The notes under the pieces were generated by a model, which ran no database searches, was not told the DNA's origin, and saw only the letters and a program-made list of their open reading frames with translations. From the NCBI GenBank assembly GCA_947579605.1, contig OX388307.1, forward strand, positions 16,469,237 to 16,533,236: a stretch of 64,000 nt of DNA. Direction: 5' to 3'. The position numbers and the translations under genes are program-made. The first letter of the stretch is position 1, and each line of letters begins with the position of its first letter. Below are positions 1 through 10,870 of the stretch, piece after piece. Origin of the DNA: Athripsodes cinereus (taxonomy: Eukaryota; Arthropoda; Insecta; Trichoptera; Leptoceridae).

Positions 1-157
1 AGTTCACAAAGAACATACATTTAAATTTCTAAACATACAATAAAATCTATCTTTTTCACTGATCCAACCTAATGAGAAATATTTAAGTGTAGTTAATAAC
101 ACTTTCCCACATTACACCAATGAGAAACAAGATACATATTTATCCATTTTTACTCAC

Positions 158-2689
158 ATTATTAGCACTCTCCCCACATTTCTCTATTGCCTGGAGACCC
201 TGAGCTGCAATGTGTGCCTCTAGGAGGTGACGCAGCTCACAAAGACCATCTGTAATACGAGCTACAAGGGAATACATTCTACCAAGGTCCACATTTTTGT
301 CCATATCCAAGAGATTCTAAAAATAAATAAATATAGATAAGTATTTCTGAAACACATTCAAATTCATTCAAAATTAAAAAAAATATTTATATTATTATAT
401 AATATTATAAAATATATATATATATATATTTCAATTGTCCTCAAACCCTTACTATGCAGGCGCTTGGACTGATCATGCATACAATGTTCGTCACAAATTT
501 CACATATAATAAAAATAAAATAATTTTTGTAGTCTCAAAGAGTCCAGATGGTAAACATAAATATTAAGTAAAATAAATAAAAAAAAATAACAGTATTATA
601 AAATAACCTGGAATTCTGCATGGAATATCTCTAAATGTTTCTCAATAAGCACCCGTTCACATGTCTTGGCTAACCTCTCTAAGGTGGTGGCATGTAAATA
701 AACTTGAACTCTGCGTTGTTCTTCTAATAACCTTTGCTCCGCCTGAAAGTTACACAAAAGTAATTGCATAATAATGAAGATAATCACACAAGTTTCATGA
801 AATAGAAATATTCAATAACAGAAAAGATGAAAAACTAGACATGTGATGCAAACCTTTTTCATATACTCCGTAACAGGATTTTGTCTGAGGAAATCTGTAC
901 TCTCCCTGGTATAAAAACGTTCTGTGTCTTCCAAGAAGACTGCCTCAAATGAATCTTTGTAAACTGAAAGATTTGGTCCACGGACACCTGGATCTTCCTC
1001 ATTAAGGCCCAACTCAACATAACAATTGATCACCTTAAACAGAATATATAATGAGATGTGCAACAAATAACAAATATCCCCCTTTGTTGAAATCACATAA
1101 ATGAAAAATAGTATTGACTCACTCCTGACACAAGTCTTGTGTTTATTGTATCTCCATTTCTTTCTCGTTCAATGAGTTTAAGGACTGCATTGGTGACTTG
1201 AGTGTTTAATTGTTTAAATAGATTATCACGCCATGTAACAAGAGCCAGTTGATATATCTCATAGATACCCTGAAAACATAACACATTGATGACAACTATA
1301 TGAATCAGTCATAAAAGATATATATTTATTTATTTTAAATTCAAATGTTTATTTATAAAAACTATTTTGCACTTTTAATTCATACATACATTAAATACAA
1401 AATTACCCAATCACTAATAAAATGATATGATATTTAACACACATCTTACCTTTCTACCTTCTTCACACTCTCTCTTAACCCAGTGCCTGTTGAGGTATGT
1501 GCAGACACCATTTAACACTTTAGATGAGAATTGATATTCCTCCCACTGCCTTGTGTAAAATGATAGCACATCTTCGCCCATCAATTCAACCCCATTCTGA
1601 AACAAGAATACTTATTTATTCACCAGACAAAAACATACATCCAACAATAAATAACAGAACATATTGAGGCATTTATATTACCTTCAGTAAAGCAACTAAA
1701 TAATTTCTGAGAAAATCTCTCAGTCGTATGTACAGCTCTAATCCTACAAGCTGAGCTCCCCCCGAGCTGATACTTCCGCCAGGTCCTCGTGACCCACTAC
1801 GACCTCCACTACCCACTTGTCCATTTCCTCCAGTGTTGCCACGTAGCATGGAAGAGTTATTGGGGAGTATTGCATCAGGTAGAGGGGCAGAAGCCCTTTG
1901 GTTGCGACTGTTGCTCGAGGAGTTTATTGTTTGATGTACAGATGTGCAATAGTTGTATACATGGCTGGTAGAAAAGGTTAAGGAAAACCAACAGTAATGT
2001 TATCATGAGTACTTACATAATATTTGATTAACTAAATAATATCATCTGTAAAAACCATGATTATTGTTGCTTAAAAATATATACCAACACTTGAATAAAA
2101 AGGATACGTGTAAAGAACCATGTATCTGGGTTTAGAAATGTTTTGTCTGTTGTAAACTTGTTCAATGCCTTCTTTGAGATCACCCCATATCTGAAAGTTA
2201 AATATAAAGCAATGAATCACTTTGAATCAGCTTTTGATTAAGACTTAGCAAGGATGGGAGAGTTACAATGTAGAATAGGAAAGTCACGAGGTCATTCAAC
2301 TGAAAAATAAATACTAGGTATAAGAGCATACACCTGAATCACTCAGATCATTTTCATTAAATCAACCTATATCCAGATTCTATATTTAGATTCTGCATAC
2401 ATAAATGAAGAACAAAAATAAAAAAAACTGACATGCATCCTGTAAAATCTTCATATGAATGTGAATGGGAAGTCATAAAAATTTTATATTAAATTTAACT
2501 CATAAATTTGTAATGACTAATGAGAAAATCTTACAATGTATTACACAGAAAGCAATATCAGCACTGTTATTACAAAGAGAAAAAAAGGAAATAACAAAAA
2601 TATAACATCTCACTAAATATTATATGATAACTTACATGATCCAAGTCAATTTGTTTGGGCCCTGGAGTAGGACCAGATCTGGAGGCCAT
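158..2689 (-). CDS. Cul1: Cullin-1, N-terminal part (8 coding exons, gene runs off the window)
   Basis: Scaffold of SCF-type cullin-RING E3 ubiquitin ligases: the N-terminal cullin repeats bind Skp1/F-box adaptors, and the C-terminal half, outside the window, would bind Rbx1. Coding exons read on the minus strand: 2689-2636, 2190-2108, 1964-1682, 1596-1450, 1269-1123, 1033-854, 742-608 and 316-158. All introns are GT-AG, the exon lengths keep phase, and together they give 396 codons, about half of a usual cullin-1. Recognisable family blocks are [77 protein letters not shown] and [11 protein letters not shown]. The start is the ATG at 2689-2687, opening a peptide that begins [17 protein letters not shown]. 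Exon 3 carries a Gly/Ser/Asn-rich linker between the first helices and [10 protein letters not shown]. The intron before exon 6 ends in AAG rather than the usual CAG/TAG. Identity is established family knowledge; exon edges are inferred. Confidence 0.95.
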
Positions 2690-4440
2690 GATTGGTCAGT
2701 GCACAAAGCCTTGGAACAAGTGATAAGTACTGTACTGTACAATATCTTTACTGTGTGTGTACTCACAAACAATATTATCACTATGTATCAATTATTATGT
2801 ATACAATATTATCATCAGCTGCAATACAACATCGGAACAAGTAAACCTTTAATATTCTGTACCTACACAACATCCACTCTTCTTCACAAATCTTCACTTA
2901 TTTCAGTCTAAATTCTGTGATCATATTTTATTAACCTGCAACACAACACAATATTGGTAACTCGTTGATTACATTTCGCTATTTTATTCTTATTCCATAA
3001 AAACGTTGTTAGAAACAAAACACGGAAGTCATTAATCAGAGTAACATCAAAGCTTAATGTCATTTTATTATTACTATTTATTATTATTATTTATACATAT
3101 ATAGATATGCAGTATTTCACCTCAGAAATAATACTCCCGAAGTAACCAAGTCTATTTTTTAGCACAAAATTTAAAATTAGCATTTATCATACATGTTTGA
3201 CGTATAACAAGTTTACTTATATTTTAGGTTTGACTAACTTGTAGGTAAGGTTAGGGTTGGTCTGTTGTTTTATGTTACAACACATTTATTGACAATCATT
3301 TTTACACTTTACTTATTGTAGGTTAGGTTAGGTTAGGTTAAATCTGATATCATTTTATTCTACAGCATTGCGTACGAAAAGTGCAAATAGGTAATTTTGT
3401 GCTCATAAAAGCTACCAAATTTAGATGGACTGTCATTTCCCAGGTGAAATATGTAATCCTGTAAATAATAACAAAATTCATAGATCGTATTTGACCACGA
3501 CATACTTATTGAAATATTTACCCAAAACACTGACAGATGTTATTGTATAAGTAAAATATTCACAAGCCATAGTAGAAACTAAAATGTTGCAATTTACCCA
3601 CTGTGACATGACAAAGAGAGGGGTTATATTTACACAAAAAACATATTCGCGGGTTTAATACTGATTTGACCAGTAAATGAGACTTTTTATTTGTGATTTG
3701 ATTGCAAAAAAGTAATATTTTTAAAATTAACAATAAAACATTTGACAGTACACCTTAAGTACGTTTTGGGATGTGGTGGGAGTAGGTATGTAATTCATTT
3801 GACTTTCTAAATACGCACAATGATTATAATCTGATTATATCGTAACTAATTACGAATTATATTAATCACTACAGCGAAACTCAGTTCTTCGTTTACACAA
3901 AGAAGTAAAGGTGAAAAAAATATGGAAATAAAAAACATGTCATTACACATACTTCTAAAATAAAGAAAACATGCGAATCTTACGTGGTCTAAAATTATAA
4001 GTAGCTGATTTTAATCCCAGAATCAATTAAAAATATAGATAAATGAAAAAATTACGCAAAATCACAATTCCTAAACACGAATTTCTTTTGTCCAATAAAC
4101 TTAAGATGACATATTTAAAAAGCAATTAGCATCATTACCTGTGTCACCATTAGAATATCCTATTAATACTATAAAACCTGTATTAAACAAATACACTCGC
4201 TAAAACATATGACTTCTAAGCTATACAGATTAGAAATTATTTACGAAACTAGTGAAATATGGAATTTCCCAGCAGTAACGGTGTAATAAATGGTTATCAT
4301 TCTAGTTATCAAATAACAAGGCCCGCCATAGATCCACGATCTTGATTTGTAACCATAGATATACCTACTTGCAAAGGTAGCATAGATTTTTATTGGATTC
4401 GTATAGAATTCTTGGCTGGGTTCACGATAGCATAAATATC
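2690..4440. other. Cul1 upstream region and gene-free A+T-rich DNA
   Basis: This stretch lies directly upstream of the Cul1 start codon. Its first few hundred bases should hold the 5' untranslated region and promoter, but I see no clear TATA box or initiator. A short TTAGG-type run sits near 3319-3340. No open frame here resembles a gene. Confidence 0.5.
3319..3340 (+). repeat. Short (TTAGG)n-type run
   Basis: About four copies of the insect telomere unit read TAGGT TAGGT TAGGT TAGGT. A looser version lies near 3236-3260. Such short interstitial runs are scattered through many insect genomes and do not imply a telomere. Confidence 0.6.
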
Positions 4441-4446
4441 ATTCGA

Positions 4447-5323
4447 CGTCGAGTGAATGAAGTTGCAGTGAGTGGCGAATGTCACCCCGGATATCGTGAA
4501 CAGCTTTGAGCGTTTTATTGATCCAAATGTCATTGTAATGGCGCCATTTTCGTAAGATTCATTCGCGATCTGAAAAATCTGCACTAACTATTTTAATTTC
4601 TCTTCCATTTCACTTCTTGAACTAAAAAAAATATGATTTTCTTTTTTGAAAAATTGTATACGACAAGAATACACCATAATTATGATTAATTTCGCAATTG
4701 TTTTGACAACCACCATCACTCAAACGTCAAGGTAACTGTCAGAGCGATAATCACCCTGCTATGATTTCGGTTGTTCGGTTGTCACCCGACGACGTGCCTG
4801 AACGCGACAGTGCGAGTCGTCGGGTGACTCGCTCCGGCTTCGTGAATGATCGGAGCGAGCCGACGATTCGCAGTTCGCACTGCTGCGTTCAAGGATGTCG
4901 TTGGGTGATCAACCGAACAACCGAAATCATAGCAAGGTGATTATCGCTCTGACAGTTACCTTGACGTTTGGGTTATGGCGGTTGCCAAAACAATTGCAAA
5001 GTTAATCGTAATTTTGGTGTATTCTTGTCTTGAATGAGAAATAAAAATAGTTAGTGCAGATTTTAGTGAGTAATTTATTTTTTACGCTATGTTTAAATAT
5101 GCATTATCCTAAAAACATTCTTAAAACAAAGTCAATTCAACTATTCAAATTAAAAACGTAATCAAGTAAAGCACGACGCACTACCGCGAATGAATCTTAC
5201 GAAAATGGCGACATTATGATGACATTTGGGTCATAAAAACGCTCAAAGCTGTTCACGATTATCCGGGTCCGGGGTGACATTCACCACTCACTGCAACTTC
5301 GTGGTCACTCAGGTCACTCGACG
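4447..5323. mobile_element. Foldback element with very long inverted arms
   Basis: The left arm (about 4447-4836) and right arm (about 4850-5323) are inverted copies of each other. Matching landmarks include GTTGCAGTGAGTGG at 4461 and its complement near 5285, the AACGCTCAAAGCTGTTCACG block near 5238 and its complement near 4495, and GTCAGAGCGATAATCACC at 4738 against its complement near 4935. The short centre contains nested G+C-rich palindromes around CGAGTCGTCGG. The right arm has roughly 120 extra bases (about 5065-5186) absent from the left. No transposase frame is present, so this is a non-autonomous foldback or MITE-like element. The superfamily is not determined because no target duplication is clear. 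Confidence 0.8.
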
Positions 5324-5327
5324 ACAT

Positions 5328-6078
5328 AGACCATACCTTTAAAGGTCACGTGGTCTAGTCTATGGATTTGCTTTTGCTTGGAGGGCACATGTTCGATTTT
5401 CATGATAGTTAAAAGTCAAATTACGCAAATGTTTTTTCGCCTGGCGTTATATTTTGAAATTCGGCTGGCGATATTCGCCAAATGTGAACACCCCATGACG
5501 GAGGAAAGAGATTACCACTCGTCATAATTTTGATGAAAGGTCCTTTTACTGAAACGACCATAAACAAGTTTCATCTTATTATTTGTTTCATTCTCTATGA
5601 ATTTGTATTGAATGTCAGAATCATGTACAAAATTATTATGCAGTCGAGAGCTATATTAATTTATTTTAAGTGTTATTTTTCATTTTTGAATTTGTTTAAT
5701 TATTTTTATACGAAAATACGTCAAACTACAAACTAATACGTCAAACATGAATGAGAAAGTAGACATGGCAGTGAAAGCATAGGATGAACAAATGTGAACA
5801 AACGTGATCACTTTCGATGAACAGGTTTGACCCTGACACTCTGGATGATCATCCAAAGCGAAGCAATGTGAATGCTACTTAACAACGCTCTTCTTTGAAA
5901 TAACTTAATATTTGCGATAGCATGAGTTATGGTACTTTATCTCTTTTTCACGCATAGTCAGAACTACGCAGTTAGAAAGGGATACCACCTTAGCTTTTTC
6001 TTTCCTTTTGTTTTTGTTCCGTTGTGTTGGTACTCTGCCCTCCAATCATTTTTCTGTGACGTCATCCTATCCTGGTCT
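5328..6078. mobile_element. Inverted-repeat element, copy 1 (interrupted)
   Basis: This copy begins AGACCATACCTTTAAAGG TCACGTGG and ends GTGACGTCATCC TATCCTGGTCT. It shares its left block (about 5341-5390) and right block (about 5884-6078) with copy 2 at 6409-6887. Between the blocks it carries foreign DNA: a fragment of the GTGTTCACATTTGGCG element at 5432-5495, and a block starting TGACGGAGGAAAGAG at 5497 that recurs near 6202. It has no coding capacity. Copy 2 is the cleaner form of the family. Confidence 0.65.
5432..5495 (+). mobile_element. Terminal fragment of the GGCGATATTCGCC inverted-repeat element
   Basis: This is a 64-base match to the right end of the element at 42936-43470. It includes TTTTTTCGCCTGGCG and ends in CGCCAAATGTGAACACCCCA. 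Only this end is present, so it is a truncated copy lying inside another element. Confidence 0.75.
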
Positions 6079-6408
6079 TATAATGCTCCTGTAAAGGATA
6101 AAGGGGCGTTCACATTTGTTCACTATCAGTGATCACTCTGAATGATCCTCCAAAATGAAAAGGTGTAAAACAGGTGTTTCATCAATAGTAATCACTAGCA
6201 ATGACGGATGAAAGCGATTACTACACGACATAATTTTGATGAAAGGTCCTTTCACTGAAATGATCATAAACAAGTTTTATCCTATTATTTTTCTTTTTCT
6301 CTATGAATTTGTGTTCAAAATCAGAAATCAGAACTATCTACAAAATTATCATGCTTCGAGAATTATTTAATGAAAATAATACAAAAATAAAAATTCACAC
6401 AACTTAAT

Positions 6409-6887
6409 AGACCATTAAAGGTCACGTGGTCTTGTCTATGGATTTGCTTTTGCTTGGGGGGCAAACAGTCAGATTGCGCAAATCATCCTTGTAGGATGTT
6501 ATGCCATAAGAGAAAAAAAAGAAAGTCAGACGACAAAATAATAACAAAATCGACACTGACAGTTTTGTTGATTATTAGGTATTCTTTTGGCGTTCCACCT
6601 AATATTGAGTAATTTTGTAATACTAACAGTCGGAAGGATAATAACGACATGACAACGCTCTTCTTTGAAATAATTTACTATCTGAGATAGCATGTGTTAT
6701 GGTACTTTATCTCTTTTTCACGCATAGTTAAAACTGCGCAGTTAGAAAGAGATACCACCTTTTTGTTTGCTTTGTCTTTGTTTTAGAACAGCGCAGTTAG
6801 AAAGAGATACCACATTTTTGTTTGTTTTGTTTTTGTTCCATTGTGGACCTCCAAACATTTTTCTGTGACGTCATCCTTTAATGGTCT
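6409..6887. mobile_element. Inverted-repeat element, copy 2
   Basis: The ends read AGACCATTAAAGG on the left and CCTTTAATGGTCT on the right, a 13-bp perfect terminal inverted repeat. Next to them, inside, are TCACGTGG and TGACGTCA. The interior shares with copy 1 the block AACGCTCTTCTTTGAAATAA through GCAGTTAGAAAGAGATACCAC. That last stretch is internally duplicated near 6735-6765 and 6785-6815. It has no coding capacity and is a MITE by structure. Confidence 0.75.
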
Positions 6888-6889
6888 AG

Positions 6890-7206
6890 TTTAACGAAGG
6901 CTCCGTGCTTATATTATTTTTGTGACGGTCATAAGTGTCGGTTACTAATTATTTTTTGAACACTTAATTATCAGATATATATCCATCATTTGTGATAATT
7001 ATTGCTTACTTAATTCTGCTCAGAAGAGTGAATTCTGTGATTTTATCTTTCCGTTTTAATCAAGCTTCAATACACTCTATTCTATCAGTGTTGTGTTTTT
7101 GTTTCAACATCAAGTTGCAACATGTGTTACTAATAATAATAACTACCCCATAGCACATCTAATAACAATAATAATAATAAATCCTTCGTTGTGAAGTGTG
7201 AAAGAG
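6890..7206 (+). other. Probable 5' untranslated part of the non-LTR retrotransposon
   Basis: This lies between the right end of the upstream inverted-repeat element and the LINE start codon. It is A+T-rich with scattered AAT/AATA runs near 7128-7180. I cannot fix the exact 5' end of the LINE. Confidence 0.4.
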
Positions 7207-10200
7207 ATGTCCACATGTTTTCAGTACAACAATTATGATCCGTCCCTTTTTTGCAATGTTCTACCGGTCAACGAAACACTGTTGTCAGTACTGCAGAAAT
7301 ATGATATACTAAGAAATAAAGATGACAAGAGACCTGCTTACAGAAAAACGCATCGTGGTACAAGAGCAAGGAAACATGTCAACAAACAAAGCTCTTCTCT
7401 CTCAAACCGAGACTGCCAATACTCTAGGCATCCTCCAAAAGGGAAGGAAGTTACAGTGGGAAGTTGGAACGCTAGGTCTGTGAACAATAAGGTTGATGAT
7501 ATTGACGACATATTCAGACAACACAATCTGAACGTCCTCGCGATTTCCGAAACTTGGCATGAAGACGCACAATCCATTTGCCTTGGTCAGCTGAGGATGA
7601 AGGGCTACAACATCATCGAAAGAGCACGAGAGATTCCTCCTGACACCGTTACAAACACTACCAGCTTCATAAATCATGGAGGAGTGGCAGTAATCTCTCA
7701 AGGAAAGTATAAACTTCTTCCTATTAAACTTAATAAATATTGCTCATTTGAATATGTAGGCTGTAAAATCTTTTCCTCTAGTGCCGAGATGATAATTATA
7801 AACGTATACCGTCCCGGCTCAAAGCCTCCTAACTCCAATTTCTTCTCCGAATTCTCTCAACTCATGGAAACTTTATCTCAGTATGCATGCTCCGTCATTA
7901 TAACTGGAGATATAAACATTAGATTGGAACGAATAGATAATCCTAACACCATTAAATTCCATAAAATCATGGCAGACCACAACACCAATCAATTGATTAC
8001 AGAACCCACACATAATGAAGGAGGCACTTTGGACGTTCTGATCACACGCACTGGTCACGAACCAACACACACAAGTGTAATAGACATGGTTCTCTCAGAT
8101 CATAGTCTAATTATCTCAAAATTCGCCTTTGACCCACCTGCTCCTTCGTATTCAAAGATAACATCGCGCTGCTGGACGAATTTCAACATAAACCAATTCA
8201 AACAAGATCTTGCCTCATCATTACTACTCGATGAGAATTTTCTGCAGACATCAGATATCAACATAATAACCCAAGAATATAATTCCACCCTAAAGAATAT
8301 TCTTGATAATAATGCCCCTGTAAAGACGAAAATTTCTAGAAACAGGAGCAAAGACGCACAAATTTGGTTTGATGATGAATGTCGTGAAAAGAAAAGAATT
8401 ATGAGAAGAAAGGAAAGACAGTATAGACGTACAAAAACAAATGACAGTCGTCTACAATGGCTGATATCTCAAAAAGAATGGAAGAGAACACTGAATAAGA
8501 AAAAGAGTGAATACTGGTGTGACAAATTAGAATCCAATAAGAATAATCCTAAACAGCTATGGAATAATATCAACAAAATATGTGGCAAGAGCATTCAATC
8601 TAATATAGATTCTGATTTGAACGCGAATGAAGTTGCAGACTATTTCAACGAAAAGATCGAAAATATCCGATCAACATCTGTATCACATTCTTGTACTAAG
8701 AACACCTCATCTCTCTCCGCTCCACCAAGTTCAACACTTCAAGAATTTAGAATGCTCTCGGAAGAAGAAGTGAAAAAATTCGTTCTCCAACAGCCAAACA
8801 AACAATCTGAACTTGATTCTCTTCCCACATGGCTAATGAAAATTTGTGTCGATATCCTCACTCCAGTAATCACCAAAATAGTAAACCTTTCACTATCTAA
8901 TGGCATATTTCCTTGTAACTTTAAAAAATCAATAGTCAAACCAATATTAAAAAAACACAACCTAGACTCTAATTGTCCCGGCAACTACCGTCCAATAACA
9001 AACCTGTGCTCCCTGTCAAAACTGCTAGAACGAATCGTGTGTGATCAATTGACAAAGTTCCTTAATGTGACGAACCTTTTTGCAAAAAATCAATCTGGCT
9101 ATCGGCAATTTCACTCCACTGAAACGATACTCATGAGAACTGTATCGGACCTAATATCTCGCATGGGAAATGCCGAACTAACACTAGTGTCTTTCCTCGA
9201 TATGAGTGCAGCTTTTGACACGGTTGATCATAGTATACTTCTCTCAAAGCTAGAGAATGAGTTCGGCATTAGGGACAAGGTTTTAACGTGGATGTCTTCA
9301 TACCTATCCAACAGAGAATATGAAGTCAAATTTAATAACACAACATCCAGAAAACACTCAACGTTATATGGAGTTCCACAGGGTTCTGTTCTTGGACCAA
9401 TCTTGTTCAACTTATACACCAATCAATTAGAGTATGTTATTCAAAACTTAGGCTTTACAACATATTGTTATGCAGACGATCGCATTTTCTTTAAATCATG
9501 CACCCCGGAATCCAAATCTGCTCTTGAGCAAGAAGTCGTTTCGTGCATAACGGACATTTCATCCTGGATGTCTAACAATATGCTTAAAATCAACCCCACC
9601 AAAACTGAATTTCTCTGGATAGCGTCTCCACGAAGACAACATCTCATAAACGCTGACCCTATTCGTGTACAAAACGAGGACATACTCCCATCTAACCACG
9701 TTAAGTTCCTCGGAGCGCATCTTGATAACGCCCTTACGATGGAGAAACACATATCATCTACTGTTAGTAGTGGTTTCTATACTTTAAGGCAGCTCAAGAA
9801 CATAAGGAAAAATATATCAACCGACGGAGCTAAAACCATAATTAACTCATTCGTCGTATCACGATTGGATTACTGCAATGGCATCCTCGCAAATCTTCCG
9901 CAATATCAACTCCAGAGGATTCAGTCCGTTTTTAACGCGGCTGCACGTTTCATTTACCAACTAAATCGCTCTGCACACATATCTGCCACCCTTCAATCTC
10001 TTCACTGGCTCAGATGTCCGGAGAGAGTTGAATTTAAAGTGTGTTTGACAGTATTTAAGGCACTTCATGCTATGGCCCCAGAATATATCATGGAACTCTG
10101 TGGTAGACAGGCGTTAAGTCATAGACAGACAACACTTAGGTCTTGTCAAGATATTACAACTAAATTGGAGGTGACCAGTACTGTATCGAAACCAGTGTAC

Positions 10201-10350
10201 GTGGAGCGTGTTTTTGCAATATCGGCACCTGTAGTCTGGAACAGGCTTCCACAAATGATCAGAGAAACGCAGGACATATCTCGTTTCAAGAACCAACTGA
10301 AGACTTATCTATTCAAGAAATCTCACGGAATAATCCAAGCACAACCTTAG
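7207..10350 (+). CDS. Non-LTR retrotransposon (LINE) endonuclease-reverse transcriptase
   Basis: A single open frame of 1047 codons from the ATG at 7207; the frame is open three codons further up but has no earlier ATG. Residues about 80-310 form an apurinic-like endonuclease: GSWNARSV, AISETWHED, VYRPGSKP, TGDINIR and MVLSDHSL carry the expected N, E, D/N and SDH residues. Residues about 530-800 form a reverse transcriptase, with NYRPITNLCSLSKLLERIV, SFLDMSAAFDTVDHS, GVPQGSVLGPILFNLY and catalytic YADD near residue 758. The C-terminal stretch VVWNRLPQMIRETQDISRFK with LKTYLF is typical of CR1/L2/Daphne-type elements, so I place it in that broad group. It would copy its own RNA into nicked chromosomal DNA. 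No separate ORF1 is seen upstream. The frame has no stop or frameshift, so the copy may be young. Confidence 0.93.
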   Translation: MSTCFQYNNYDPSLFCNVLPVNETLLSVLQKYDILRNKDDKRPAYRKTHRGTRARKHVNKQSSSLSNRDCQYSRHPPKGKEVTVGSWNARSVNNKVDDIDDIFRQHNLNVLAISETWHEDAQSICLGQLRMKGYNIIERAREIPPDTVTNTTSFINHGGVAVISQGKYKLLPIKLNKYCSFEYVGCKIFSSSAEMIIINVYRPGSKPPNSNFFSEFSQLMETLSQYACSVIITGDINIRLERIDNPNTIKFHKIMADHNTNQLITEPTHNEGGTLDVLITRTGHEPTHTSVIDMVLSDHSLIISKFAFDPPAPSYSKITSRCWTNFNINQFKQDLASSLLLDENFLQTSDINIITQEYNSTLKNILDNNAPVKTKISRNRSKDAQIWFDDECREKKRIMRRKERQYRRTKTNDSRLQWLISQKEWKRTLNKKKSEYWCDKLESNKNNPKQLWNNINKICGKSIQSNIDSDLNANEVADYFNEKIENIRSTSVSHSCTKNTSSLSAPPSSTLQEFRMLSEEEVKKFVLQQPNKQSELDSLPTWLMKICVDILTPVITKIVNLSLSNGIFPCNFKKSIVKPILKKHNLDSNCPGNYRPITNLCSLSKLLERIVCDQLTKFLNVTNLFAKNQSGYRQFHSTETILMRTVSDLISRMGNAELTLVSFLDMSAAFDTVDHSILLSKLENEFGIRDKVLTWMSSYLSNREYEVKFNNTTSRKHSTLYGVPQGSVLGPILFNLYTNQLEYVIQNLGFTTYCYADDRIFFKSCTPESKSALEQEVVSCITDISSWMSNNMLKINPTKTEFLWIASPRRQHLINADPIRVQNEDILPSNHVKFLGAHLDNALTMEKHISSTVSSGFYTLRQLKNIRKNISTDGAKTIINSFVVSRLDYCNGILANLPQYQLQRIQSVFNAAARFIYQLNRSAHISATLQSLHWLRCPERVEFKVCLTVFKALHAMAPEYIMELCGRQALSHRQTTLRSCQDITTKLEVTSTVSKPVYVERVFAISAPVVWNRLPQMIRETQDISRFKNQLKTYLFKKSHGIIQAQP

Positions 10351-10409
10351 TAAAGAGCGCCCTTGAGGTGGATTTTTTTTTCACAAAACGGCGCTTTACA
10401 AATCATCCA

Positions 10410-10440
<31 letters not shown>
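10351..10440 (+). repeat. LINE 3' end with (AAT)n tail
   Basis: A short 3' untranslated region of about 60 bases is followed by roughly nine AAT/ATA units at 10410-10436. Tails of short A-rich repeats are common at the 3' ends of non-LTR elements. The inferred insertion ends here, before GAGTCAACATCCGG. Confidence 0.7.
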
Positions 10441-10441
<1 letters not shown>

Positions 10442-10870
10442 AACATCCGGAAGGATCACTTGTGAACAAATGTGAACGCCCCTCAACTCTATGATTGTAA
10501 TGGTCCATAGAGTATAATAATATTATAATGAAAATGGTCTTTGGGTCCATGCATTTATATTATTTGACATTTGGTGGAAAGAATGTTTTATTATTTTGCA
10601 GTTTCACGTTTGTGGGCCATGGTTTTGATATAAAAAAATTGAATACCTATTTTAGTTTAATTCCATTATAATTATTATAATTTCACAAATATAAAATTCA
10701 CAAAGGGAATACTGTTCAATAGTCTATAAACACCTGGTAAGGTTATATTGTGTTTAATAAACATTAAATTGTGTTTAAAATATTAAACGAATATTATAGA
10801 AAAAGTGTCAATATAATAAGTTAATTAATGGGATCGGGGCATTAATGTAATTTTTATAACAGATAGTATA

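Larger units (their letters stand above)
6103..10482. mobile_element. Split inverted-repeat element with 21-bp perfect termini, filled by later insertions
   Basis: The left terminus at 6103-6123 (starting GGGGCGTTCACATTTG) has its exact 21-base reverse complement at 10462-10482 (ending CAAATGTGAACGCCCC). The 4.3 kb between them is mostly occupied by another inverted-repeat element (6409-6887) and a LINE (about 6890-10440). The simplest reading is one short non-autonomous element invaded at least twice. No target duplication is evident, so the pairing of the two ends is inferred from the perfect match. The outer bases resemble the terminus of the element at 42936-43470 (GGGGTGTTCACATTTGG). Confidence 0.6.

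Noticed and set aside
1789..1971. Open frame on the plus strand
   Set aside because: It is antisense to Cul1 exon 3 and arises from its codons; no independent support.
3319..3340. Telomeric tract
   Set aside because: Only about four TTAGG units inside ordinary sequence, flanked by genes on both sides; not a chromosome end.
4390..4584. 64-codon minus-strand frame
   Set aside because: It lies in the left arm of the foldback element and reads like chance coding; the other arm does not preserve it.
5065..5186. Extra segment in the right foldback arm as an intron
   Set aside because: It starts near GTGAGT but ends CACTAC rather than AG, so it is better read as an indel between the arms.
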